Assembly: GCF_029784165.1 (NCBI RefSeq)
Contig: NC_073694.1
Span: 42,915,362-42,979,361, forward strand
Direction of reading: 5' to 3'
DNA length: 64,000 nt
DNA from: Wyeomyia smithii
Lineage: Eukaryota > Arthropoda > Insecta > Diptera > Culicidae
Part shown: in pieces, positions 47,839-58,575 of the stretch
How positions within the stretch are numbered: position 1 is the first letter of the stretch
How the letters are laid out: every line of letters starts with the position of its first letter
Made by a program: the position numbers and the translations under genes
Notes under the pieces: generated by a model
Told to the model about the DNA's origin: nothing
Seen by the model: only the letters and a program-made list of their open reading frames with translations
The model's database searches: none

Positions 47839-48472
47839 CAGGTCGGACTCGATTATATAGAGACTCCAATATATATTGACTCGATTAAATATGATTCGAT
47901 TATATATAATTTTAGACTCAACACAGAAGCAAAAAAAATTTTTTTCTTGAATTTCAAATATGACTCATCTAGAGCTAATGTTTCGTAGAAGAATCTACAA
48001 AATACGTAACGCTTGTTAAACAGGGAAAAATTAAAAAAAAATTTGAAAGTTGTTTGAAAAAATTTTGAAATATAAAAACTAAAAATACTCAAATAAAAAC
48101 ACCTGAATAAAATTTAGTTCAAAAATAAAAGTATATGAAAAAAAATATAAAAAAATTAAAAATTTAAGAAATTAAATACAAACAAGTTGACAAATCTTCA
48201 TATGCTTTTATGATTTTTTAAAATAATTTTTCTTTACATTTGACTGCAATTCAATCAGGAATAACCACAAGATATGTCTTTTTTGTGAGAAATGTGTTTG
48301 CTGACTTTTAGGGGGATGAATCAAAAATAAGATTCTTCTTATTCGAAAACAACAAAACATTTATGAAAAATAAATATAAAACATTTTTTCTTCTGATTCG
48401 ATTATATATAAAATTCGATTAAATATAGTGAAAAAAAAATGTCGGAGACTATATATAATAGAGTCCTAAATG
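47839..48472 (+). mobile_element. CAG-ended pogo-like MITE (~634 bp), TA target site
   Basis: The left end CAGGTCGGACTCGATTATAT follows TA (47837-47838). A TCGATTATATA-type motif is repeated inward several times. The right side carries the inverted motif TATATATAATAGAGTCC, but the terminal GACCTG has mutated to AAATG; TA follows at 48473-48474. The interior is AT-rich and non-coding. The paralogous array segment at 45277-45278 shows the empty TA site. Confidence 0.8.
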
Positions 48473-48889
48473 TACTGCTAAAGTACAGTAAAATTGCAAC
48501 AAATGTACAGGAAAAAACAACAAAAAATCTATAAAGAAATAAAAAAGTAGAAAGAGGAACAACCAAAGCATAACAAAAGTACAGCAAAAATACAACAAAA
48601 GAACAAAAAAAAAATAAAGCAAAGGTACAACAAGACATAATCATAATTATATAAATATCAACAAAAGTAACACAAAAAAATTATCAAAAAATCAATAAAA
48701 GTACAACAAAAACCTAATAAATAAACAACAAAAGTACAAAAAAATACCATAGAAAATCATCAAAAAATAGACAAAAGTACTACAAAATACAATAAAAAAT
48801 CAAACATAGTACAACAAAACTGCAACAAAAGCAAAAAAAGAAGTTTTTTATACTTTTGTTTCCCTAAAATACTTAAAACTAAAACACTT

Positions 48890-49082
48890 GAATTTGTATT
48901 GTATTTGTATTATTAAGGTTGTATTGTATTTGTATTAAGGTTATCAAATCTGGAGAGAAGATTTTGTGTGGAAGAGCCTGAGAATAAACCCATACTTAAA
49001 GTCCTTTTTGCGAACGAATGGTTTGGTTCTACTAAGATTCGAACCTATCACCTCTGTAACCTTGCGGCTAAGAAGCTCGACA
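48890..49082 (-). mobile_element. Possible tRNA-derived SINE fragment
   Basis: On the - strand, CTTAGCCGCAAGGTTACAG resembles a tRNA A-box region and AGGTTCGAATCT fits the B box (49020-49040). The A-to-B spacing is about 18 bases shorter than in a tRNA, so this is not a functional tRNA gene. The other end is (AATACA)n-like, as in a SINE tail. The 5' end abuts the ATACTAAA array. Confidence 0.5.
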
Positions 49083-49757
49083 ATACTAAAATACTAAAAT
49101 ACTAAAATACTAAAATACTAAAATACTAAAATACTAAAATACTAAAATACTAAAATACTAAAATACTAAAATACTAAAATACTAAAATACTAAAATACTA
49201 AAATACTAAAATACTAAAATACTAAAATACTAAAATACTAAAATACTAAAATACTAAAATACTAACATACTAAAATACTAAAATACTAAAATACTAAAAT
49301 ACTAAAATACTAAAATACTAAAATACTAAAATACTAAAATACTAAAATACTAAAATACTAAAATACTAAAATACTAAAATACTAAAATACTAAAATACTA
49401 AAATACTAAAATACTAAAATACTAAAATACTAAAATACTAAAATACTAAAATACTAAAATACTAAAATACTAAAATACTAAAATACTAAAATACTAAAAT
49501 ACTAAAATACTAAAATACTAAAATACTAAAATACTAAAATACTAAAATACTAAAATACTAAAATACTAAAATACTAAAATACTAAAATACTAAAATACTA
49601 AAATACTAAAATACTAAAATACTAAAATACTAAAATACTAAAATACTAAAATACTAAAACACTAAAATACTAAAATACTAAAATACTAAAATACAAAAAT
49701 ACTAAAATACTAAAATTCTAAAATTCTATAATACTAAAATACCAAAATACTAAAATA
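49083..49757. repeat. (ATACTAAA)n 8-bp satellite, left block
   Basis: About 84 nearly perfect head-to-tail ATACTAAA units. Only isolated changes occur (for example near 49266 and 49660), with decay in the last 60 bases before the inserted element. It is the same array as 50735-51590. Confidence 0.97.
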
Positions 49758-50734
49758 CAGGTCGGACTCGATTATTCGGAGACTCGTTTATCCGGAAACT
49801 CGATTATCCGGAATTCGATTATCCGGACTTTTAGACTTGATTATCCGGAATTTTATTTTTTTGGTGTCCATTTTCAATTTTTTATTCCGGAATGTTGCCT
49901 TTACCATCCCTTCTGGCATATTTGTTGTTATTTAACCCTTAAATGCGCAATGTTGTTTCAAAACAACATTACTAAAAACGTTTTAAAATATACGTATTTT
50001 AGTATTTTTCAGAAATATAATTCATTAGAACAGCTCTCTAGACTCTAACGAAGAAAACTTAACAGCTGGAAGTACTGTATTTGAATGTTTTGTTGTTATT
50101 TTTGCTGTCAAAATTTCGGAAACGAAAAAAAACATGGCGAGATTCCCGACTGGTGGTGACTGTCTTTGAAAATAAATTTTAAAATAAGGTTAGTGGTTAG
50201 TGAAAATGTCTGAATTATCAGTAATTATACTAACAAAAGGTCAAGTTTAAAGTTACTGTTAACAAAAGTAATTGTTTAGAATTTATTCTGCGATAAAGTC
50301 ACAGTGTTGTTTAAAAACAACATGGTAATATTTGCACATTAAAAAGTAAATCTTTCAATTTTTTATGCATATTGGTTTGTTTTAAGGCAATAAACCTGTT
50401 AAACATAAATTTTATGTTTTTAGATGATTTTTTAACGTCGCGCGCCTTTAAGGGTTAAGTCACTTCCGGCATGTTTGGGACATGTTCGAATTAAGTGAAA
50501 ATAATCAATGTCCAATTTATTTTTTTTGCTTCTCAAGATTTTTCCCATTTTCGCCTCAAAAATAACTTCTGGTTACGCCACCGCACCATACAAGTGAAAT
50601 AAAGAAAAGAAATATTTGTTTTATGTTCGTTAATCGTAAAATTTCAGTATTTTTTGTGTGATTCGATTATCCGGAAAACTCAATTATCAGGAATGAAAAA
50701 TTTGTTGATGGTCCGGATAATCGAGTCCGACCTG
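49758..50734 (+). mobile_element. CAG-ended pogo-like element (~977 bp) in the satellite
   Basis: The ends CAGGTCGGACTCGATTAT and ATAATCGAGTCCGACCTG are inverted and flanked by TA (49756-49757, 50735-50736). The motif TCGATTATCCGGA is iterated four to five times inward from the left end and twice at the right. About 520 bp of the interior is a separate TTAA-flanked insertion; without it the element is about 455 bp and non-coding. It is a non-autonomous member of the same TIR group as 47839. Confidence 0.9.
49936..50453. mobile_element. PiggyBac-like MITE (518 bp) nested in the pogo-like element
   Basis: Ends CCCTTAAATGCGC and GCGCGCCTTTAAGGG are inverted repeats bordered by TTAA at 49932-49935 and 50454-50457. 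TTAA duplication with CCC-starting ends is the piggyBac signature. The interior is AT-rich, with a TTGTTTCAAAACAACAT palindrome near 49953 and a similar TGTTGTTTAAAAACAACATG near 50303. There is no transposase. Confidence 0.85.
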
Positions 50735-51590
50735 TACTATAATACTAAAATACTAAAATACTAATATACTAAAATACTAAAATACTAAAATACTAAAATA
50801 CTAATATACTAATATACTAAAATACTAAAATACTAAAATACTAAAATACTAAAATACTAAAATACTAAAATACTAAAATACTAAAATACTAAAATACTAA
50901 AATACTAAAATACTAAAATACTAAAATACTAAAATACTAAAATACTAAAATACTAAAATACTAAAATACTAAAATACTAAAATACTAAAATACTAAAATA
51001 CTAAAATACTAAAATACTAAAATACTAAAATACTAAAATACTAAAATACTAAAATACTAAAATACTAAAATACTAAAATACTAAAATACTAAAATACTAA
51101 AATACTAAAATACTAAAATAATTAAATACTAAAATAATTAAATACTAAAATAATAAAATACTAAAATACTAAAATACTAAAATACTAAAATACTAAAATA
51201 CTAAAATACTAAAATACTAAAATACTAAAATACTAAAATACTTAAATACTAAAATACTAAAATACTAAAATACTAAAATACTAAAATACTAAAATACTAA
51301 AATACTAAAGTACTAAAATACTAAAACACTAAAATACTAAAATACTAAAATACTAAAATACTAAAATACTAAAGTACTAAAATACTAAAATACTAAAATA
51401 CTAAAATACTAAAATACTGAAATACTAAAATACTAAAATACTAAAATACTAAAATACTAAAATACTAAAATACTAAAATACTAAAATACTAAAATAATAA
51501 AATACTTAAATACTTAAGTACTTAAATACTAAAATACTAAAATACTAAAATATTAAAATATTAAAATACTTAAACACTTAAATACTAATA
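50735..51590. repeat. (ATACTAAA)n 8-bp satellite, right block
   Basis: Continuation of the array after the nested insertions, about 105 units. It is more degenerate than the left block: variants ATACTAAT, ATAATTAA and ATACTTAA occur near 50760-50815, 51120-51150, 51240 and 51490-51585. Confidence 0.97.
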
Positions 51591-54500
51591 TTCATTTTAT
51601 GCTCGTCAATCGCAAATTTGAGTATTTTTTCTGTGCTTAGATTATCCGGAATGAATTTTTTTTTGATATTCCGAGTCATCGAGTTCAACCTCTATATGTA
51701 ATTTTTGCGTTACTTTTTTCTTTGGTTATTGACGATTGCTTCTTAAATAATGCACCAATTTACATTTATCACTCTGTACTCAAAAAAGTTTATTTTGGAG
51801 CCGTAGTGTCTTCAGCATAGCTATTTTATTAATTATTCTTTATTTCATAGAAGTTGGAATTTTGTGATTAATCTACCTAAAAGTGAGAAACGAATTTTAT
51901 TTTTCTTAATTTCCGGTATAAAAGTCTACTATCCTGAGTAAAGATGTAGCATATTTTATACGAAAAATTTTGTCGAAAATACTGTGCTTTTATCTGCCAA
52001 TTCGAATGAAATATTGTGAAGTTTTTTTTAGAATGCCCCTAAAATCTTTTTTTCACTTTTAACTTTTTAGTGTGATTTTTGAAATTTTCAATGTTCTACA
52101 ATGTTGTTTATTATAATGAAACACGCAAGTTCACCGAGAAAAGTTTATATTTATCTTCTACATTTATTTGGTTATTGAAGAATTTCATTTAATTAATGCA
52201 CTAATTTAGTTACAAATATCTACACAGAGAGAATGCAACAGACAGCGAGAGACAACCGTCTATATCTGGATTGAATGTTGTTTTACGTCTTCTTCGAAAT
52301 GGTTTTGTCTGCAAATATTCGCAGGTTTTGTGGATGTCTGTTATTGCATTAGTACAATATTTTCATTAAAGTTGTCAATAACCAAAGAAATATGAGAGAT
52401 AAAGATAAAAATAAATAGTAAACAACATTGTAGAATATTGGAAAATTATAGAAAATCACTATGAAAAGTTGCATTGAAAAAATAATTTTTGGAGGCAATT
52501 TATAGAAAACTTCACAAAAGTCCATCTTAATTGACAGATTGCAATATGGTGTCTTTGACAAAGTTGCTTGCAAGGTGTACAACTTTGCCGAATGAAATGA
52601 AATTTTATATTCCAAAATGAAAAAAAAAAATATATTTGTTTTTCAAGTTTAGGTGGATTAGTCACAGAATTGCAACTTCGATAAATTGGAGAATAATTGT
52701 CGAATCAACTTTGCTTAAGGAGCTACGGCTCTAAAATCAATTATTTAAGGTCAAAATAGTTCCGATAGCGTTTTAGCAGCTTTGGAAACAGAGTGCGACA
52801 GAGGGGCAGACGGTCTGCTGTTCCTTACGACTCAGGCCTCTGCTTTGCTACGCGTGCCTCCTGGGTGTGTGTAGGTTTTGCTTCATATCGCCACACATGT
52901 TTCGTTTTGATTAGCACCACATACAAAGTAGGATCAAGAAATAATACTTTGGAAGGATTTCAAGATTGGCTTTTTGTCTTAATTTTGCTTGGTAAATAGA
53001 GCAGGTCTAAGCTAGAGGCCGGCCAGTGAGTGAAGGGCAAGCCAATGAAGGTTTTGAATTTTAGCGCACCTTTTATGTGTATGTACGGGTACGGGTACAT
53101 ATCAGACGATGTTGCAGAGTGCCGCTGATTTACATCAGGAGTTTGATTGAAATTTGTCCGATCGAGCCGCACTGATAAGTCCGCTGGAGACCAGACACGT
53201 CGTGGATGGCCGGATTAGAGATTCCAGGATGCGTAACCGCAGGAGGGCTCACCGTTGGATGTACACTCACAGGCGTATGTGTGGTTTTATGCTGTCGAGC
53301 TAATGAAGATGTCACCAAACCAGACAATTCTAGACGGGATCAGATCGGGCTAATGATAAGCGTTACATCGTGAGCCCTCACTGTGGGCTTATTGGAATGT
53401 TTCATTAGCTAATTTGTTCCAATATTGTCGGTTTGATCTAATCTGATGGATTATGATTAGCTTTCGGGTTTCTATGCTAGGACGAGTACATAATCTTAAG
53501 TAAAAAAGTAAAAATCGTCTCAATTTGTTAAACCCAATAAACAAATGACAGAACCATCACGAAATTGTTTTGATCAACTTTACTGCAGCGATGATTCATT
53601 TTTGCTATAAGTCCAGCAAGTCATCCTTGTTTCAATTCCAATTCCCCCTCGACACTAAATAAATGGTCTTCCTCATCAACGTTGGGGTGGCGCGCCGTAA
53701 ACTCCCACCGCATTCAAATGAGATGCTGCCGCACGAAATTTATGCATGCGTTATTCCGTTTGATTGAAGTTCTATGAAAATGGGAATAGCACCTCCCGTT
53801 TCTTCCCCGGATCGTTGAATATTTTCTGACCAGCAGTTGTCCGATAACCATGAGTTTGAGTTTTGCTGACTCGAGGGCACCGGACAACACTTGCCAGGAT
53901 GTAAAATAGTTCAGTCAGCGTATTTTATATTGGCTTGTTTCTGCATAAAACCGCGAGTGAAACTAAATTTACATGGTACACTGGCAGGTTGCTGATTTGC
54001 AGCATTTTGTTTACTAGAACGAATATAAAAAAAAAAGATTAATAACAAATGTTTGCGGTGATGTACAGTGCTTTTTTCTTACTGATCTTTTCGTTTAGGT
54101 AGCTGTTTTGTAAGCCAATATAAATATTAGTATAACCAGCGCAAAGCAATATAATCATAAATTAATTTTTTCAGCATTATGCAAGCGAAAGAGCAGCTGT
54201 TTAAGTATGTTCATTTTTGTAATTCATTTCGCCGACTAATGAACAGGACAACTCACCATAATCAGCGCAATCACGGTCTGCTGTCTTCGGCTTCCGGTGG
54301 CGGCGTTATCCTCGTCACACTACTTCATTCGATGGAATCTGTTTTCTCGAAGCTGCTCTCCGTTTCTTTCTCACGCAAGATGGGTGCATTTGATGCGAGC
54401 CACGATTAAATTAGATTTGCTAGTTTGCCTCACCTTGCTCTCCAACAAGAATTTAATTAGGATAAATATCATAACGACGACGCTTCTGGCAGCCATCATC

Positions 54501-55190
54501 GCCGTTATCGCGCGACATGACAAAGCCGCTGCTGGTTCTCACGCCGCCGTCTCCTTTTTGCTAGATCCCGTAACAGCGCTATTGAGCGTGTGGGGACCGC
54601 TCGCGAAAGTTGAAGCCCGCGGGAAACAACCGACCGAACCGGTCAGAATGTGTGTACGAGGTGCTAAAAGGGCAAGCTTGCCACATTCCTGGGCGCGTTG
54701 TTTCTCAACAAAAGGGATAATTACATCTAGTGTATAGGGTAACCCGCACGACATAAGACCTATGTTTGGAGAGACGGTTTACCTCCACTAATGATGATGA
54801 TAATTCAATCCTGTAACTCGAGCAGCTACGTGAACTCGAGGGGTTAATATGTTGATGATTTTTACAATTCAATAAATAAATGATTAGATAAATAAATGAT
54901 AACAAATATTCAACGCCTGCCGCGCAGGTCAATTTTAAAGGCACCCTTAGTCGAATAGTTATCATCATCGTAAAAGTTGCTTGAAGTTATTTTAATATTA
55001 CTTTGCATTGTCAATTCTACGGTCATAACAAGTAAATTTTTGCTAGAAATTGCGCAATTTATATCCAATCGACGATCAGGTTTTATGTTCGTCGAGTGAA
55101 TTGCAGCGAGTAGTTGCGAGGCGAGGCCCACAATCTCAATTTTAATTTTTAAATCAATCAAATTGCAAACTGACTCTAAATCTTAAACTC
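51591..55190. other. Gene-free stretch
   Basis: I see no supported gene. 51600-51690 has TTATCCGGAAT-type words resembling the edge of a further CAG-ended element, but no paired end. 51700-52700 is AT-rich dispersed-repeat-like sequence. 52790-54740 is closer to average composition and may be host non-coding DNA; its open frames (such as 54297-54737) match nothing I recognise. Confidence 0.45.
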
Positions 55191-55194
55191 AATC

Positions 55195-55405
55195 GTAGTG
55201 TAGATTGAAATCCCAAATATTATTTCCAATTTCAATCCTGATCCTAATCTTATATTAAAAATTCAACCCATATTTCAGTCCAAACTCAATCCTGATCCCG
55301 ATCTCAACCCAGAATTGAATTTCAACACTAATTCTAACCTCAATCTTGATTCCAATTTCAACCCCAATTCCAATTTTAATTCGAACCCCAAATCACATCT
55401 TAATC
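55195..55405. repeat. Degenerate CAATCC-type minisatellite
   Basis: CAATCCTGATCC, CAACCCC, CCAATTCCAATT and similar six-base phrases recur in irregular order. It appears to be a worn relative of the (CCCAAT)n tracts at 59766 and 61783. Confidence 0.65.
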
Positions 55406-55829
55406 ACAATTCTTGCATGTTTTCATAAATGTAGGAATTTCGTCCGGTACGAGAACTTTTATGGAATTAAAAATCGAAAAATCCCTCTGAATATCTTGCA
55501 CTTGAAGTTCCAATTTACTGTGAATATATCACTGATTGCCTAATTAAACTGGTTGCAAAATAGCTAATTTCTTCCTATTATTGTGTTTTTTTTGTGAATG
55601 TTTTGTTTGCGGTTCATCAAGTTTCTGATTTGTTGGTTCAACCAGACAGGATGTCCAGTTTTTCTCTGGCGTCATTTCTTGTAATAATCTCTTATGAGAT
55701 GATGCTGGAAAAAAATTCGCAGTGGATTAGAATTGCGTTCGTCCTTAGATATTTGTAACCTTTTGGCACAGTTGAAAAGGTTTTTTTTTACAAAATCAAA
55801 TCTAATCGCAATCCCGAATAAAATCCGTG

Positions 55830-56159
55830 GACGTGAAGATGATCCGCAACAAATGGGGTTTCAAGAGATGCTAATGGTGAAATCGAAAGGTACAAGGCGT
55901 GGCTAATCATTAAAGGATGTTCCCAGCGAGCTCGCATCGACTACAATAAAGTATATTCCCCGGGGGTAAAGTACTCCACAGTTCGTAAATCTGAAGGACG
56001 AGGATATATATCTATATATAGAACAATCTGAAGGCTACGTCAAAGACCCCATGGGGGTATTCAAGTTGCAAATGGCCTTTTACGGACTGAAACAATCAAG
56101 TAGGGTATGGAACATCCAACTAGATAATGCACTCAAGGAATTCCGCCTGATTCCTTCTA
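55830..56159 (+). pseudogene. Copia-type pol, RT left part, with deletion
   Basis: Frames read NGEIERYKAWLIIKGCSQRA and then RIDYNKVYSPGVKYSTVR (about 55870-55990). The sequence jumps directly to LKDEDIYLYIEQSEGYVKDP and FKLQMAFYGLKQSSRVWN (about 56000-56110). In copia RTs these blocks are separated by about 30 residues including MDVKTAFLNG, so the first catalytic Asp is deleted here. The fragment stops at a TA where the Tc1/mariner copy is inserted and continues at 57232. Confidence 0.82.
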
Positions 56160-57231
56160 CACGGTGACAAAAAAGTCCGGTCACACTTTTTTGGGGTCGC
56201 CTGTAGCCTACACGTTGCATCTCTCTGGTGCCATCTATATGTCAAATGAAAGGGTTAACTTTGCTGCCCAAAGTGGCAGAGTTTCGTTTCTGTGCAGTTT
56301 GTTTACATTGAGTTGTGAGCCATGGCAGAGTTAAGAGCAGCTGTTATCGCTGAATATGTGAAAGGGTACAAACCCGGACACATATTCAAACACCTAAAAC
56401 CGCTCGGAATCAACCGGAAATTCGTGTACCGGACCATAAATCGGTACCTAGAGACCGGAGGCACCGAGGACAAGGCACGATCTGGACGACCAAGGTCTGT
56501 GAGAACTCCAAGGCTGAAAAAGATTATACGAGACCGAATTCGCCGGAATCCCGCCCAATCTGCACGGAAGCTGGCCAGGAACCTTAAAATGAACTGAGAA
56601 TTAATCCGCCTGCTTCTGCGCAAGGATTTAAAACTTACAACGTACAAAAAACAGGTGGTTCATGGGTTTACCAAAGCTATGAAGGACAAGAGGTACCAAC
56701 GGTCGCGGGAGTTGCTCGGTTAGCGCGCAGATGACGAGATTATTTTTTCGGACGAGAAGCTGTTCGTTTTGGAGCAAACAGTGAATCGCCAAAATGATCG
56801 AGTTTGGAGTGTGAGCCTCCAGCAAGTTCCTGTGGACAAGCTGAACGTTTCTCGGTTCCAAAATAAGACGTCAGTGATAGTTTGGGGAGCCATTTTCAAG
56901 AGAGGTAAACTGCCTCTTATTTTTATCGATAAAGGGGTCGAAATCAACGCAGCGTACTACCTGGACACGGTTTTGAATAAAAATGTTTTGCCTCAAGCTG
57001 AACTATTGTTTGAAGACGATTACTACTGCTTCCAGCAAGATGGCGCCCAATCCCACACCGCAAAGGTTGTTCAGGCGTGGTGTGAGGAAAACATGACATG
57101 GAAATCTGGGACGAGATGCCGATGGTTCGATCAGAGAAAGGTGGTGTAGTTCCGAGATATTGTCTGTGAAGTATCTTTTTTCTTTGAAATATTGAGATTT
57201 TCCTGTGTGACCGGACTTTTTTGTCACCCTG
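56160..57231 (+). mobile_element. Tc1/mariner element (~1.07 kb), TIRs and TA duplication intact
   Basis: Ends CACGGTGACAAAAAAGTCCG and the complement of CGGACTTTTTTGTCACCCTG are inverted repeats of about 26 bp with one mismatch, flanked by TA (56158-56159, 57232-57233). The transposase gene inside is damaged and lacks its C-terminus. It is inserted in the copia RT, so it postdates that element. Length falls short of the usual 1.3 kb because the 3' coding part is deleted. Confidence 0.92.
56322..57149 (+). pseudogene. Tc1/mariner transposase, two stops and C-terminal deletion
   Basis: The start is MAELRAAVIAEYVKGYKPGH (56322). The N-terminus has two helix-turn-helix regions joined by GRPRSVRTPR (AT-hook-like). 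Stops interrupt the one frame at 56595-56597 and 56721-56723. First catalytic Asp: EIIFSDEKLF (about 56735). Second: CFQQDGAQSHTAKVVQAWC (about 57028). The third acidic residue, expected about 34-37 residues later with SPDLNPLD, is absent: after WCEENM the sequence runs into about 20 unrelated residues and a stop. Spacing to the third residue therefore cannot assign the D34D/D37D/D37E type; ITmD37E-like mosquito elements are my best guess. The protein cuts and pastes the element in its active form. Confidence 0.88.
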
Positions 57232-57960
57232 TAGTATGGTTCCATGCTTATATTTTATCATGAAGTATGAAAAAATGTTTTTCGTGACTATCTATATGGG
57301 CGAGTTTCTGCTGTTCACAGAACTAAAAAGTAAGCTAAGACCGTATCTAAATTCCCGATTCAATATGAATCTTGGATAGCGAATTATTATCTCGGAATGC
57401 AACCCGTGATCGAAAAATACGGTGAACTTTCGTTCGACCAACAAAATTGTATCCAAAACGTTCTCAATAAAATTTCATATGGAGAATTTCAAGACTGTTG
57501 CTACTCGTCTGGACTCCGGAATGTCCCACGACCCCTTAAAAAATAGAGGAGATGAAAAATGTCCGGTTCAAAGAGGCTGTTGGATCATCATCATAAGCAG
57601 CTCAAGTAACTAGGCCAGACATTGCGTTTGCTGACAACTTGGTGAGACAATTCTCAGCGAATCTTGGAAGACGACACTAGGAGGCAGTTGGGCGTATCAT
57701 GCGACGACCACGAGAAATAGCGATTCACAGCTGGGCGGTTATTGTACAGATGCGGATTGAGGAGGAATTATGACACGCGTAAGTCTATCACTGGGTATCT
57801 ATTCAAGAAGGTGGAAAGAGCCACTTCGTGGAGCGCAAAACGGCAGTTCTGCGTTGCCCTATCATCTTGTGAAGCGGAAATCATCGCGCTATCCCTGACC
57901 TCTCAAGAAGAGCTCTGGTGGAAAGCGGTCCATCCGCAACATGTATGACTCGCTACCCGG
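57232..57960 (+). pseudogene. Copia-type pol, RT right part and RNase H
   Basis: After the mariner copy, CLYFIMKYEKMFFVTIYMGE (about 57243) stands where copia has DPCVY..FVTIYVDD, so the catalytic YVDD is YMGE. Further blocks are KLRPYLNSRFNMNLG, KFHMENFKTVATRLDSGMS (about 57478), RPDIAFADNLVRQFSANLG-type sequence (about 57615), and RNase H NYDTRKSITGYLFKK and ALSSCEAEIIALSLTSQEEL (about 57860). The last block matches copia RNase H closely. Shifts and stops separate the blocks. No LTR was identified on either side. Confidence 0.82.
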
Positions 57961-58360
57961 ACGAACACATACGATTCGCATAGATTCTCTAGGATTCACA
58001 TTGGATTCGTGAGCGTCCTTGAAAAGGATTCCTGAAGAAAGAATCCTCAGGAATGCCCTGTATATGGCTCTAGGATTCTGGAATAAGAATCGTGAGTAGA
58101 AATCCTCCGGATCGTGTTTGCGATTCCTTCCACGATTCCGTCTCCGAGTTGTCTCCGAGTCCTGGGGATTCTTACTCAGGATTCTCTGTGTGTTAGTAAG
58201 GGAAGGCTGATTGCAATACCCGGACTAAAGATATGTTTATCCGTTACTAGTTTGTGATGAACGTAGTAGGAAATTTAGTAACATTTAGCTCCAATGCATT
58301 CCAACACACGAACAGCCTTTTGATGGATTAACAGAATCTATGACAAATCAGAAGCACATT
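57961..58360. other. Short gene-free stretch rich in GATTC words
   Basis: GATTC, AGGATTC and CGATTCC words recur between 57970 and 58195, giving an irregular repetitive texture. Nothing else is supported. Confidence 0.4.
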
Positions 58361-58465
58361 CAAGGTTTTCGGATTGGGATTTCGGCTTGGTATTTCCGAT
58401 TGAGATTGGAATTAGGATTGGAATTGGGATTGGACTATGATTTCGGATTTGGGTTGGGATTAGAC
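58360..58465. repeat. Degenerate GGGATT-type minisatellite, opposite strand to the CCCAAT tracts
   Basis: GATTGGGATT, GGAATTGGGATTGG and GGGTTGGGATTAG phrases repeat here. They are reverse complements of the CAATCC phrases found at 55195, 59766 and 61783. Confidence 0.6.
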
Positions 58466-58575
58466 GATGTTGACCGGGATCCTAGGTTAAAGAGGAGTAA
58501 CCTCCGATCGTAGTAACTCACAACTATCACCGCGGGGTCCCGGTTATCTCTACTAACCGTTTTATACTTGTGATA

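Larger units (their letters stand above)
42090..48880. repeat. Degenerate A/C-rich satellite-like array (AGTACAACAAAA motif), ~6 kb in pieces
   Basis: Segments 42090-44158, 44880-46092, 47483-47838 and 48475-48880 consist almost wholly of variants of AAAGTACAACAAAA and ATCAAAAAATCAA. Higher-order structure is visible: ATGTATATCAATAATACAAC at 43633 recurs at 45519 (offset about 1886 bp), and CAGAGGCAAAACAAAAGTAC at 44921 recurs at 47513. Insertions at 44159, 46093 and 47839 interrupt it. The long - strand frames rich in Phe, Leu, Cys and Val are by-products of composition, not proteins. Confidence 0.9.

Noticed and set aside
49000..49080. A tRNA gene on the - strand
   Set aside because: The B box is good but the A-to-B spacing is too short and no cloverleaf forms; SINE-type remnant is a better fit.
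49083..51590. CRISPR-like array
   Set aside because: Units are 8 bp with no spacers, in a eukaryotic context; it is a simple satellite.
54297..54737. A 146-codon frame in more average-composition DNA
   Set aside because: No recognised domain, and no splice or codon evidence that I could support by eye.
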